From: Paenibacillus alba
GTDB lineage: Bacteria; Bacillota; Bacilli; Paenibacillales; NBRC-103111
Assembly: GCF_013204855.1 (NCBI RefSeq)
Contig: NZ_JABMKZ010000008.1
Span: 186,001 to 250,000 of the forward strand
Reading direction: 5' to 3'
DNA length: 64,000 nt
Positions within the stretch are counted from its first letter, which is position 1. Each line of letters opens with the position of its first letter. Under the pieces are notes generated by a model. The model was not told where the DNA came from and ran no database searches. It saw only the letters and a list, made by a program, of their open reading frames with translations. The position numbers and the translations under genes are program-made. Below, piece after piece: positions 58,801-64,000 of the stretch.

Positions 58801-61800
58801 GCGTTAACCAAGCCAGCAAGCGCGGATAGCTACCAGAGCAACCACCCTGTCGCGGCCGGCAACGATGGAAATGAATCGAGTCGTTGGAGCGCGGCTGACG
58901 GAAACGCCGGGCACTGGTACCAGGTTGACCTTGGGGCGAGTTACGACATATCGGGTACCCGGGTGAAGTGGGAAATGGACAATCAGAATTATGGATATCG
59001 AATCGAGGTTTCAGACGACAATGCGAACTGGACGACAGCATCGGAAAAGTCAAGCTCGCAGCAAGTGCAATTCGACTATTTCAATACGCACGCAAGGTAT
59101 GTGCGAATCCAAGTGACGGATTTGTCCGGCGCATGGGCGAGTTTCTGGGAATTTGACGTATACGGCGCGGTTCCGATTGATACGTCGCTGATTCCGCAGT
59201 CGCAAATGACGGCCACGGCCACGAGTGAAGAGACAAGTGGAGATAATAATGACGCTTCGCAAGCTATCGACGGTAATCCGTCGACGATTTGGCATACGAA
59301 GTGGGATATGTCCAATTCGCTGCCGCAATCGATTACCATCGATCTAGGCCAAGCGCATGTCCTTTCGAAACTAAAGTATTTGCCAAGGCAAAATGGGGCG
59401 CAAAACGGCAATATTACTTCTTACGAACTGTCAACAAGCATAGACGGAATTTCTTTCACACCGTTTGCAAGAGGAAACTGGAGTGATGACAACAGTGAGA
59501 AAATCGCGGCATTTGCTCCGGCGACAAGCAGATACCTGAAGCTTACCGCTACTGCAGGTCATGGCGGATATGCTTCAGCAGCGGAGATTAACGTTGTGAG
59601 AAGCGAGTTGGATGAGGACTATCAAACCTTAGCAGCTCTCATCACGAGTGCGCAAAGCAAGCACGACAGCGCCGTTGAAGGCAATGCAGACGGCCAGTAT
59701 CCGGTAGGCTCGAAACAAGCGCTGCAAGAAGCCATTGATCTAGCGAAGCAAGCAGGCAACAACGCGTCTGTTACGCAGCAGTTATTGCAGCAGGCGACGA
59801 ATGATTTAAATGCCGCACTTCAATCGTTTGTGCCGTCAGGCAATGTGAGCATACAATCAATCATTGTTACTGGCGCATCAGACACTATCGTTTGGAAGGG
59901 TGGAACCCTCCAGTTAAGCGCTACGGTGCTGCCTGCTAATGCCACGAATCAAACAGTGACATGGGCTGTCTATGAAGTGAATGGCGCAGTAACGGATAAA
60001 GCGATCATTAATCCGACTGGCTTGCTGACGGCTGTGAAGGATGGAACCGTGAAGGTGGTTGCGACAGCAACGGACGGTTCAGCCGTCTTTGGAGTAAAGG
60101 CTATTTCAATCAGCGGGCAAAATGACAGTCCTGGTACTGGTCCTGTGCATGTGGCAGCTATCACCGTCATAAGCGCATCGTCAAGTATTAACGTGAAGGG
60201 CGGAAGCCTCCCGTTAGGCGTAATGGTGCTTCCGACGAATGCGACGAATCAAACTGTGACATGGGCTGTCTATGAAGTGGATGGCGCAGTAACGGATAAA
60301 GCGATCGTCAATCCGACCGGCTTGCTGACGGCCGTGAAGGACGGAACCGTGAAGGTGGTTGCGACAGCAACGGACGGTTCTGCCGTCTTTGGAGTAAAAG
60401 TAATTTCTATAAGCGGGCAAAATGACAGTCCCGGTACTGGTCCCGTGAATGTGGCATCTATCACGGTCACAAGCACATCGTCAAGTATTAACGTGAAGGG
60501 AGGAAGCCTCCCGTTCGAGGTATTGGTGCTTCCGACGAATGCGACGAATCAAACAGTGACATGGGCTGTCTATGAAATGGATGGCACTGTAACCGATAAA
60601 GCGATCATCAATTCAAGTGGCTTACTGACGGCAGCGAAGAATGGAACGGTGAAAGTAGTTGCCACAGCAAACGATGGTTCGCTGGTCTTTGGGAACAAAG
60701 TTATTATGATATCCGGGCAAAATGACAATTCAGGCCCTGACTCTGGATCTGGTGGTTCTAGCGGTTCTAGTGGTTCAGGCAGTCCAACGACACCGCCAGT
60801 GAAAGAAGATCCTACCCGCTACGTACCCAAGGATACGGAACTTAGGGTCGAGCCTGCACAAGACAATCAAACAGCGATAACTGCAAGCATCGATCGCGAA
60901 CGATTGGCGCAGAAATTAGCGGATCTTAAAGCTGCTGGCAGTTCTATCCTCAATTTCGAGATGCCAGGCAAGTATGAAAAGAATGCCGTACAGCTGCCGC
61001 TGGATATCTTGTATAGCAGTATGAAAGACAATAAAGGAACTGTTTTGACGTTAAGAAGCCATTTGGGATCTTATAACCTGCCGCTTTCCATCCTGAATCG
61101 CGAGGATGTTGCAAGTGCGGTTAATATGGAAGGCGCAGTGCTGATCATTCGCATGGATAAAGCGAAATCGCAGCAGGAGAAGCAATTTGAACAATCCATC
61201 GCTAATCAAGGTATGAAACGCCTAAGCGATATGATCGATTACAAAGTGATTCTGAAATCCAAGGACCAAGAAGTCGAAATTACGAACTTTGGCAACAGCT
61301 TTATCACACGCGTGATGAAAGTAGAAGGAGCCATTCAGGATTCTTCGATTGCGACTGCAGTCGTTTACGATCAGGCTACAGGAGAGTTGAAGTTTGTACC
61401 ATCGGTGTTCACTGTGAACAACGGCAAGACAGAAGTAACGATAACCCGTAATACGAACAGTCTGTATGCGATCGTTCAAAACAAGAAAACGTTTGACGAC
61501 ATGGTCGGGCACTGGGCACAGAAAGATGTTGAGAACCTAGCTTCCAAAATGGTAATCGACGGAACAACGGATCGCACGTATACACCGGAAATGCAAGTTA
61601 CTCGGGCTCAGTTTGCAGCACTTCTTGTAAGAGGACTAGGGTTACCGACAGAAACGACGCCATCCGTATTTACTGATGTTGCTGCCACCCAGTGGTATGC
61701 ATCAGAAGTAGGTACAGCCACGAAGTACGGCTTGGTTCAAGGTGTTGGCGAGGGCAGATTCAATCCGGATGAACTGATTACGAGAGAGCAGATGGTCGTG

Positions 61801-62043
61801 ATGATGATGAAAGCTGTGCATCTCGTTCAGGGAGAATCGAAACCTGGAGCTGTGGCGAATACCCGATTTGCGGATCAAGACCAGTTATCAGACTATGCCC
61901 GCAGCGCGGTAGCGGAAGCAACTAGCAAAGGTTTGGTACATGGGAAAACAGAAACAACCTTTGCACCGCAAGATGCAGCCACTCGCGCAGAGGCTGCCGT
62001 GCTTATCAAACAAGCGATGCAATATTTGAAATTGATTAACTAA
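49819..62043 (+). CDS. Giant SLH-anchored multi-enzyme protein (GH95, GH110 and GH2)
   Basis: 4074 residues; ATG 49819 follows GGAGG (49806-49810). Signal peptide about 1-37. GH95 at about 43-828 (ALPIGNGFMGGMVFGGI, QMNYWPAM, E553 in YSPEHG, D708 in QIDGNFG); ricin lectin (about 833-974); a jelly-roll like that of the 15959 protein (about 976-1105); GH110 beta-helix (about 1108-1707; paired D1430-D1431 in DDAINVHGTH); F5/8C; FIVAR; GH2 (about 1935-2588; E2342 in SSLNETTY, E2398 in FTREWGDDW); a beta domain; four F5/8C (about 2718-3264); FIVAR; three tandem Big_2; linker; the unknown pre-SLH domain (about 3661-3887); three SLH (about 3891-4074). The families predict alpha-L-fucosidase or L-galactosidase, alpha-1,3-galactosidase and beta-galactosidase or related activity, acting in turn on the same side chains at the wall. 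No frameshift is seen across 12 kb. Confidence 0.88.
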   Translation: MHLFKRKSMSKRIMASLLSAGLLLPTSMPAPLAEAAGPAITSSAAPDHKLSLWYRQPATDWESEALPIGNGFMGGMVFGGIEQERIQLNEKTLWSGGPGSSFVYNWPSTDDPGSASTPYTYGNREDASVSHLESVRAKLRAGDTNGAHSEANSYLTGLNAGLGSYQTFGDLYLDFSGTSAANAVNYRRELDLEEAASRVKYTLDGVEYTREYFISYPDKVMVTRLTANQSGKLSLDVRPTSSQGGDVIASGNNIQIRGHVADNNMLYEGNFRVLNQGGTLTPGSGKISVANADSLTILSTLGTNYANSYPAYRGEDPHQAEMEILDAAQSKSYDTLLTNHKQDYKSLFDRVKLDLGEAKPTVPTDELLATYAGTKSKALEVLFYQYGRYLLISSSRAGTLPANLQGVWNQSNKAPWSSDYHFNINIQMNYWPAMVSNLSETMTPLIDYVESLREPGRVSSEKYFGIPDAWSVGVANNPFGYTSPGWDFDWGWSPASNAFIANNVWESYKFSGDVDLLRDRVYPILKETAEFWTKFLVEDSDGTLVSTPCYSPEHGTISSGCAYDQQLVFDLFTNYLEASTTLGIDSSFRAEIQDKLNHLSPIQIGKYGQIQEWKQDIDDPNDQHRHISQLVGLFPGKQINKSTPALLDAAKVTLEHRGDGATGWSKANKLNLWARAQDGTHAHTILEGQLAESTLKNLFDTHPPFQIDGNFGATSGMSEMLLQSHLDNIDILPALPSAWPKGSYTGLVARGGFEVGVNWNDTRATGISVKSGKGNRAVVSYPSIAGAIVTNQAGENVSYTTDNSHQISFDTQAGYVYTISSIPLVEPNPLDQKTFNLTVQHSQLRMDVNGVSNADGASIIQWSAGTGLNQQWAFKQTEPGYYKIISKSSSKVLAVENASTEDGAGIIQSAYTNDAVYNDEWSVVDAGDGYYQLKNRGSGKVIEIPGNSSTGGVQFVQRTAGTGNNQKFQLSLDRAVNDNATWAGSDQFVYNSGWGYASSESGAYNRDNHYSNMADTYVLLRFTGTKVQLYGAKNNNQGIAAISIDDGPEALVDTYAPSRSDQQLLFESKSLMNQEHVLRIRVTGQKNASANNTFVSIDRADIQSRVEKSAAGNYFNQRTETINGVNHTVIALSYAGDDAGDAVRAAIEAAKAAPKPVILDFPAGTYHFKASTANNAQYYISNTSTSGQTPGGWRKVGLLFKDISDLTIRGNGSTLLFHGVMTPIVFDHATNVKVNGINIDFNRPVVSEMTVTEVGSNYMKASIHPDSWYNIQNNQLTWIGEENWTQNGTQNVSAAQEYDPVTKKTWRVGNPLGSVTNAQDLGDRVVQFNYASSPNVAVGHTYQLRDTTRREQGTLIYRSKEITWTDVNFYAAPGLGIISQSSENLTLDRLNFAPKAGSGRTNASMADFLQVSGSKGELQVTNSHFAGAQDDAINVHGTHLQIVQIPASNQVKVQFMHPESWGFDAFAVGDTIAYMNKSTLLAKESAVVTGVTRVDDTQIILTLDKTVPVSVAANEYVVENTTWTPNVTITNSTFETIPTRGILVTTRGAVRIENNMFGGMPMSAILIADDAQSWYESGMVKDVLIRNNTFTNVGNAVISVEPSTSLKNPNQTVHSHIVVDGNRFNPSSGNSAIYAKSVDGFTFTNNTATQGGLELAFDASKAVTVAGNSFTQSNSDKKINFNRMIAGTDSVEANQGFVVTRTNNYELADPNEIPQSQMTATATSNHSGNQASNAIDEDPSTFWHSEWDPMANLPQSIILDFGNTYVTSKLRYVPRQDGEVNGNITAYGLSISADGSSFTPIANGTWKDDSSEKNAVYAPAAGRYLKLTATAGHGGYASASEIHVIKAASVVQNQELVALIANAQGKHDSAVEGSEIGQYPAGSKQTLQTAIDAANRAVGALTQQEIDQAKDDLNQALRAFEASVISSEEPYVPDSTNRQELNFNTGWLFNRGDVSGAEAASFDDSGWEGVNLPHSVRLEPKITGGNNQSYQGIAWYRRHVPLDSSYAGKKLFVEFEGAMTNAEVWVNGTYLGIHHGGYTPFTLDITNYVHLDGTSNVISVKLDNRDDPQTPPGKPQRDLDFEYFGGIYRDVKLHVTDNLHVTDAVFANKVADGGIFVTYPSVSASQATVQVKTNIINEYAAAKNTSVKTTIVDSNNQVVATMVSGAQSMSPGSDYTFVQSTTITNPKLWHPDHPNLYTVYTAVSDGNAFVDSYKTRIGIRRIEFTPDQGFLINGEKLMLNGANRHQEYLYVGNALPNSGQYRDAKQIREGGFNNVRTGHYPQDPAFLDAADELGLTVIEPTPGWQFFGDSVFEQRSYQAIRDMVRRDRNHPSIIMWESSLNETTYSLEYAQNAHNATHEEYPGDQTYTSAEYGFYGKEVYDVNYKELKTALKPLFTREWGDDWSESATSPTGYRSVRKVGEIDMLNSIILRQKALNGDGYFDWAGLNANPRIAGHAVWSFSDNNRGMDADPAYSGLVDLDRYPKFNYYFFQSQRDPNVRLSGIDSGPMVFIANQWTSSSPRDVTVASNAEQVKLYLNDKLIATQNPDSGLTHVKHPTFTFSGVPWEVGTLRADGLIGGAVVASHSVTTPGQPHHLSVEYDTKGKGLVADGSDLVMAYITVRDANNNIVPSNALSVSLSLSGPGGLIGNGDTRILANPVVMEAGVAAALVKSSLTPGTLKLTATASGLLAGSAEITSTASHSVFVSGGSDGGDNWFAGENVALNKSATSSSESSGNLGPNGNDGNETTRWEAANGNPGQWWEVDLGSSFNITGSEIVWASGNTYYQYKIDVSEDQVNWTTILDKTQNTTAAARQRDKLVANARYVRVTVTGAQNGPASFYEMKVFGVAPFQNQAEQHPALVNVALNKSVTASSSASGNEPSKANDGVNGSWWEASGSAPGWLQVDLGASYNLTGSKILWGRDNMYYTYKVEVSANGLTWSQVAGRSASGQDMNPDNFTAASIRYVRVSVDSLSGGSGTEKPAIKEIQVYSEPVNIALTKPASADSYQSNHPVAAGNDGNESSRWSAADGNAGHWYQVDLGASYDISGTRVKWEMDNQNYGYRIEVSDDNANWTTASEKSSSQQVQFDYFNTHARYVRIQVTDLSGAWASFWEFDVYGAVPIDTSLIPQSQMTATATSEETSGDNNDASQAIDGNPSTIWHTKWDMSNSLPQSITIDLGQAHVLSKLKYLPRQNGAQNGNITSYELSTSIDGISFTPFARGNWSDDNSEKIAAFAPATSRYLKLTATAGHGGYASAAEINVVRSELDEDYQTLAALITSAQSKHDSAVEGNADGQYPVGSKQALQEAIDLAKQAGNNASVTQQLLQQATNDLNAALQSFVPSGNVSIQSIIVTGASDTIVWKGGTLQLSATVLPANATNQTVTWAVYEVNGAVTDKAIINPTGLLTAVKDGTVKVVATATDGSAVFGVKAISISGQNDSPGTGPVHVAAITVISASSSINVKGGSLPLGVMVLPTNATNQTVTWAVYEVDGAVTDKAIVNPTGLLTAVKDGTVKVVATATDGSAVFGVKVISISGQNDSPGTGPVNVASITVTSTSSSINVKGGSLPFEVLVLPTNATNQTVTWAVYEMDGTVTDKAIINSSGLLTAAKNGTVKVVATANDGSLVFGNKVIMISGQNDNSGPDSGSGGSSGSSGSGSPTTPPVKEDPTRYVPKDTELRVEPAQDNQTAITASIDRERLAQKLADLKAAGSSILNFEMPGKYEKNAVQLPLDILYSSMKDNKGTVLTLRSHLGSYNLPLSILNREDVASAVNMEGAVLIIRMDKAKSQQEKQFEQSIANQGMKRLSDMIDYKVILKSKDQEVEITNFGNSFITRVMKVEGAIQDSSIATAVVYDQATGELKFVPSVFTVNNGKTEVTITRNTNSLYAIVQNKKTFDDMVGHWAQKDVENLASKMVIDGTTDRTYTPEMQVTRAQFAALLVRGLGLPTETTPSVFTDVAATQWYASEVGTATKYGLVQGVGEGRFNPDELITREQMVVMMMKAVHLVQGESKPGAVANTRFADQDQLSDYARSAVAEATSKGLVHGKTETTFAPQDAATRAEAAVLIKQAMQYLKLIN
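59821..60720 (+). repeat. Three tandem 300-bp repeats encoding Big_2 domains
   Basis: Units at about 59821-60120, 60121-60420 and 60421-60720 repeat with an exact 300-base (100-codon) period. Each encodes a Big_2 (bacterial Ig-like) domain (SITV, GGSL, VLPTNATNQTVTWAVYE, GTVKVVATA, ISGQND). The first two are nearly identical over their second halves at the DNA level, which points to recent unequal exchange. They act as a spacer between the enzyme part and the SLH anchor. Confidence 0.9.
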
Positions 62044-62058
62044 AAGGAAGCATAGAAA

Positions 62059-62091
62059 ATGGAGGAGAAAGGTGAATCCGTTCTCCTCCAT
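62059..62091 (+). terminator. Hairpin after the giant gene
   Basis: ATGGAGGAGAA (62059-62069) and TTCTCCTCCAT (62081-62091) form a perfect 11-bp stem. The T run (TTTTT, 62101-62105) lies ten bases further on, so termination may be incomplete and allow read-through to the GH2 gene 30 bases downstream. The sequence and flanks resemble the hairpin at 43209-43242. Confidence 0.55.
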
Positions 62092-62120
62092 ATTTCCATG
62101 TTTTTAAGGGGGGAAGATTG

Positions 62121-64000
62121 ATGAGAACAAAGAAAGACCAAAGCATTTATTTAATTGTCACGATACTTATAATTACATGTATCATGCATTTTGCTCCTCA
62201 ATCAGCAGAAGCCAATGCAGTTTGGTCCAGACCCCAGATCGTGCCGATACCGAATTCGGTATCCGGCGTTGCGAATCCTGTCATTAGTCTGGGTGGAACC
62301 TGGAAATTTACGCTGTCAACACCAGCAGATTTTTGGAAGAATACGACGGATCCTTCATCATGGAGCGATATACAGGTGCCTGGTGAAGCTTTTATGCAAA
62401 ATTTTAATATAAGTCAGAATTATGAATATCCGTATAAAAAACAGATCAGCATCCCATCAGATTATAACGGCAAGCGGGTTATTTTAAGATTTGAAGGCGT
62501 ATACAGTTACGCACGTGTTTGGGTAAACGGCAACTATGTTAGAGACCATACCGGAGGATTCACGGCGTGGGATTGCGATATTACCGATTATGTCACACCA
62601 GGACAGCCGGCTTGGATTACAGTGGGCGTTACCGACAAGTCAGATGATATATCCAGTGAGGATGAATATGCGAAGCATAATATCGGAGGCATACTAAGGG
62701 ACGTCAAGCTTGTGGCTTTGCCTCAAAACTATGTAACAAGGTTTCATGCATCTACAGACTTTGACGCAACCTATACAAACGCGACTTTGAATGTTACAGG
62801 AGCAGCATCTTTGAACGGCGCGAGCAATGCGACACTCAACTTTAGCCTGAAAGATCCGCAGGGGAATGATGTTGCGATGAGTCCAGATTCAATGAGCCTT
62901 TCGACATCGACAGCTGAAAGAACCGTAAGTATTCCTGTAGCCTCGCCTCAGAAATGGGATGCGGAGCACCCCAACCTGTATACATTAACGGCAAACTTGG
63001 AAGTTGGAGGATCTATCGTACAAACGATTACCAAAAAAATTGGCTTTCGGAAAGTGGTTAAGAACGGAAACCAGGTATTCGTAAACGGTAAGGAAATCAA
63101 GCTAAGAGGAGTCAATGCACATGATATTGATCCATTAATGGGGCGTGCTACGAATGATGCGCTGGACGATGCAACGGTAGCGAAATTTGCCGACGGCAAC
63201 ATTAATTTCATCAGAACCTCGCATTATCCGAAGTCGGATGCTTTCCTCGATGCCGCTGACAAGTACGGTGTATATGTAGAGGAAGAAAGTGCCGTTGTTT
63301 GGCAAGGCGAGGATTATGAGAAAACGACTATCCACGATGCAAATTTTACTGCCAGTTATATGAATCAGTTCTCTGAGATGTTGGAGAAAGATTTGACCCA
63401 TCCTTCTATCATCATTTGGTCGCTCGGTAATGAAACGAAATGGGGAATCAATTTCCAGAAAGAGCTTGATTATGTAAAAGCAGAAGATCCCACTAGGCTT
63501 ACCGTCGTAAGTTGGGGCAATACGCAAACCGACATTAACAGCTCACACTATCCGAACTATAACGGCAATCTGGCCCCATCTGGGACACAGCCTACGCTTC
63601 ATGATGAATATGTGCATGTTAACTCTTATAATACGGATACACAAAAGAGGGATCCGAATGCCAGGAATTTTTGGGGAGAAAGCATCAAGAAATTCTGGGA
63701 AAACATGTTCCCTACCACCGGGGCGCTCGGAGGCGCGATATGGGCTTCTCCGGATGAGGTATTTCAATCGCCGCTAAATAACTGGATCGGAGGTTATGGA
63801 GAATGGGGAATTATTGATGGCTGGAGAAGGGATAAACCGGAGTTCTGGTTGACCAAAAAAGCTTATTCTCCCATTCGTATACCGGATGTTCCTGTCGCGA
63901 ATCCAGGCAGTGGGAAAACCATGCAAATACCGATTGAGAACTGGTTTGACCATACAAATTTTAATGAAGTTTCCTTTAACTGGCGTGCAGGCTCTGACTC
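62121..64000 (+). CDS. Secreted GH2 glycosidase, paralogue of the 15959 enzyme (3' end outside window)
   Basis: The frame is open from ATG 62121 (after AAGGGGGGAAG) to the window end, giving 626 residues. The signal peptide (MRTKKDQSIYLIVTILIITC ... SAEA) and the GH2 jelly-roll, Ig-like domain and TIM barrel follow the 15959 protein almost residue for residue, with acid/base E438 (SLGNETKWG) and likely nucleophile E496 (LHDEYVHVN). One barrel loop differs: WQGEDYEKTTIHDAN here against WQGGEWGANPNTVSDPN. The two copies may thus differ in specificity. Whether this one ends in binding domains, a dockerin or SLH cannot be seen. Confidence 0.88.
   Translation, partial: MRTKKDQSIYLIVTILIITCIMHFAPQSAEANAVWSRPQIVPIPNSVSGVANPVISLGGTWKFTLSTPADFWKNTTDPSSWSDIQVPGEAFMQNFNISQNYEYPYKKQISIPSDYNGKRVILRFEGVYSYARVWVNGNYVRDHTGGFTAWDCDITDYVTPGQPAWITVGVTDKSDDISSEDEYAKHNIGGILRDVKLVALPQNYVTRFHASTDFDATYTNATLNVTGAASLNGASNATLNFSLKDPQGNDVAMSPDSMSLSTSTAERTVSIPVASPQKWDAEHPNLYTLTANLEVGGSIVQTITKKIGFRKVVKNGNQVFVNGKEIKLRGVNAHDIDPLMGRATNDALDDATVAKFADGNINFIRTSHYPKSDAFLDAADKYGVYVEEESAVVWQGEDYEKTTIHDANFTASYMNQFSEMLEKDLTHPSIIIWSLGNETKWGINFQKELDYVKAEDPTRLTVVSWGNTQTDINSSHYPNYNGNLAPSGTQPTLHDEYVHVNSYNTDTQKRDPNARNFWGESIKKFWENMFPTTGALGGAIWASPDEVFQSPLNNWIGGYGEWGIIDGWRRDKPEFWLTKKAYSPIRIPDVPVANPGSGKTMQIPIENWFDHTNFNEVSFNWRAGSD

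Noticed and set aside
59821-60720. CRISPR or satellite repeat
   Set aside because: The 300-base units are in-frame Big_2 codons without short spacers.

Overview
The window looks like a chromosomal stretch from a Paenibacillus-type, spore-former-lineage Firmicute. The evidence is the gene style: very large secreted glycosidases ending in three SLH domains, AraC-type response regulators paired with sensor kinases whose histidine sits in a PHF-type H-box, CUT1-type sugar ABC transporters without their own ATPase, GGAGG ribosome binding sites and cre-like (CcpA) boxes. No rRNA, tRNA, phage, IS element or CRISPR array is visible. The species is inferred, not proven.

Layout. (1) 1-5.1 kb: the end of an AraC regulator, a decayed interval, a secreted F5/8C-GH2 enzyme and a second decayed interval. 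(2) 5.1-9.1 kb: a GntR/FadR-type regulator, divergent from an operon for an enolase-superfamily sugar-acid dehydratase, a KDPG-type aldolase and a DapA-fold lyase. Matching palindromic half-sites lie between them. (3) 9.1-15.9 kb: an SDR dehydrogenase and a lipoprotein/permease/permease ABC importer on the + strand, flanking a response regulator and kinase on the - strand. The two + strand units carry the same 73-nt promoter block. (4) 15.9-29.3 kb: a secreted GH2 enzyme, two permeases, a cytoplasmic GH42 beta-galactosidase, a second kinase, an 83-aa unknown protein, a second AraC-type response regulator and a second binding lipoprotein. (5) 29.4-62.0 kb: five exported proteins with 2327, 2106, 596, 1492 and 4074 residues. 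(6) 62.1 kb to the end: the start of a second copy of the 15.96-kb GH2 enzyme.

How it works together (inference from families). The paired GH30 (endo-beta-1,6-galactanase type) and GH43_24 (exo-beta-1,3-galactanase type) modules point to type II arabinogalactan or arabinogalactan-protein as substrate. GH29 and GH95 (fucosidase families), GH110 (alpha-galactosidase) and several GH2 modules would strip side chains. Two transporters import the products, GH42 hydrolyses galactosides inside the cell, and the dehydratase/aldolase set could break down an oxidised sugar such as an aldonate. Each transporter sits next to its own two-component system.

The most notable feature is a small, cellulosome-like set. 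One short protein is signal peptide-cohesin-Gly linker-three SLH, so it resembles a wall-bound cohesin receptor. The genes on either side of it encode enzymes that end in cohesin-FIVAR-dockerin. The other two giant enzymes end directly in SLH domains. The locus therefore seems to hold two alternative ways of keeping arabinogalactan-degrading enzymes on the cell surface, built by shuffling shared 3' modules. Three gene relics (near 36.6, 45.1 and 5.0 kb) record past duplication and deletion.
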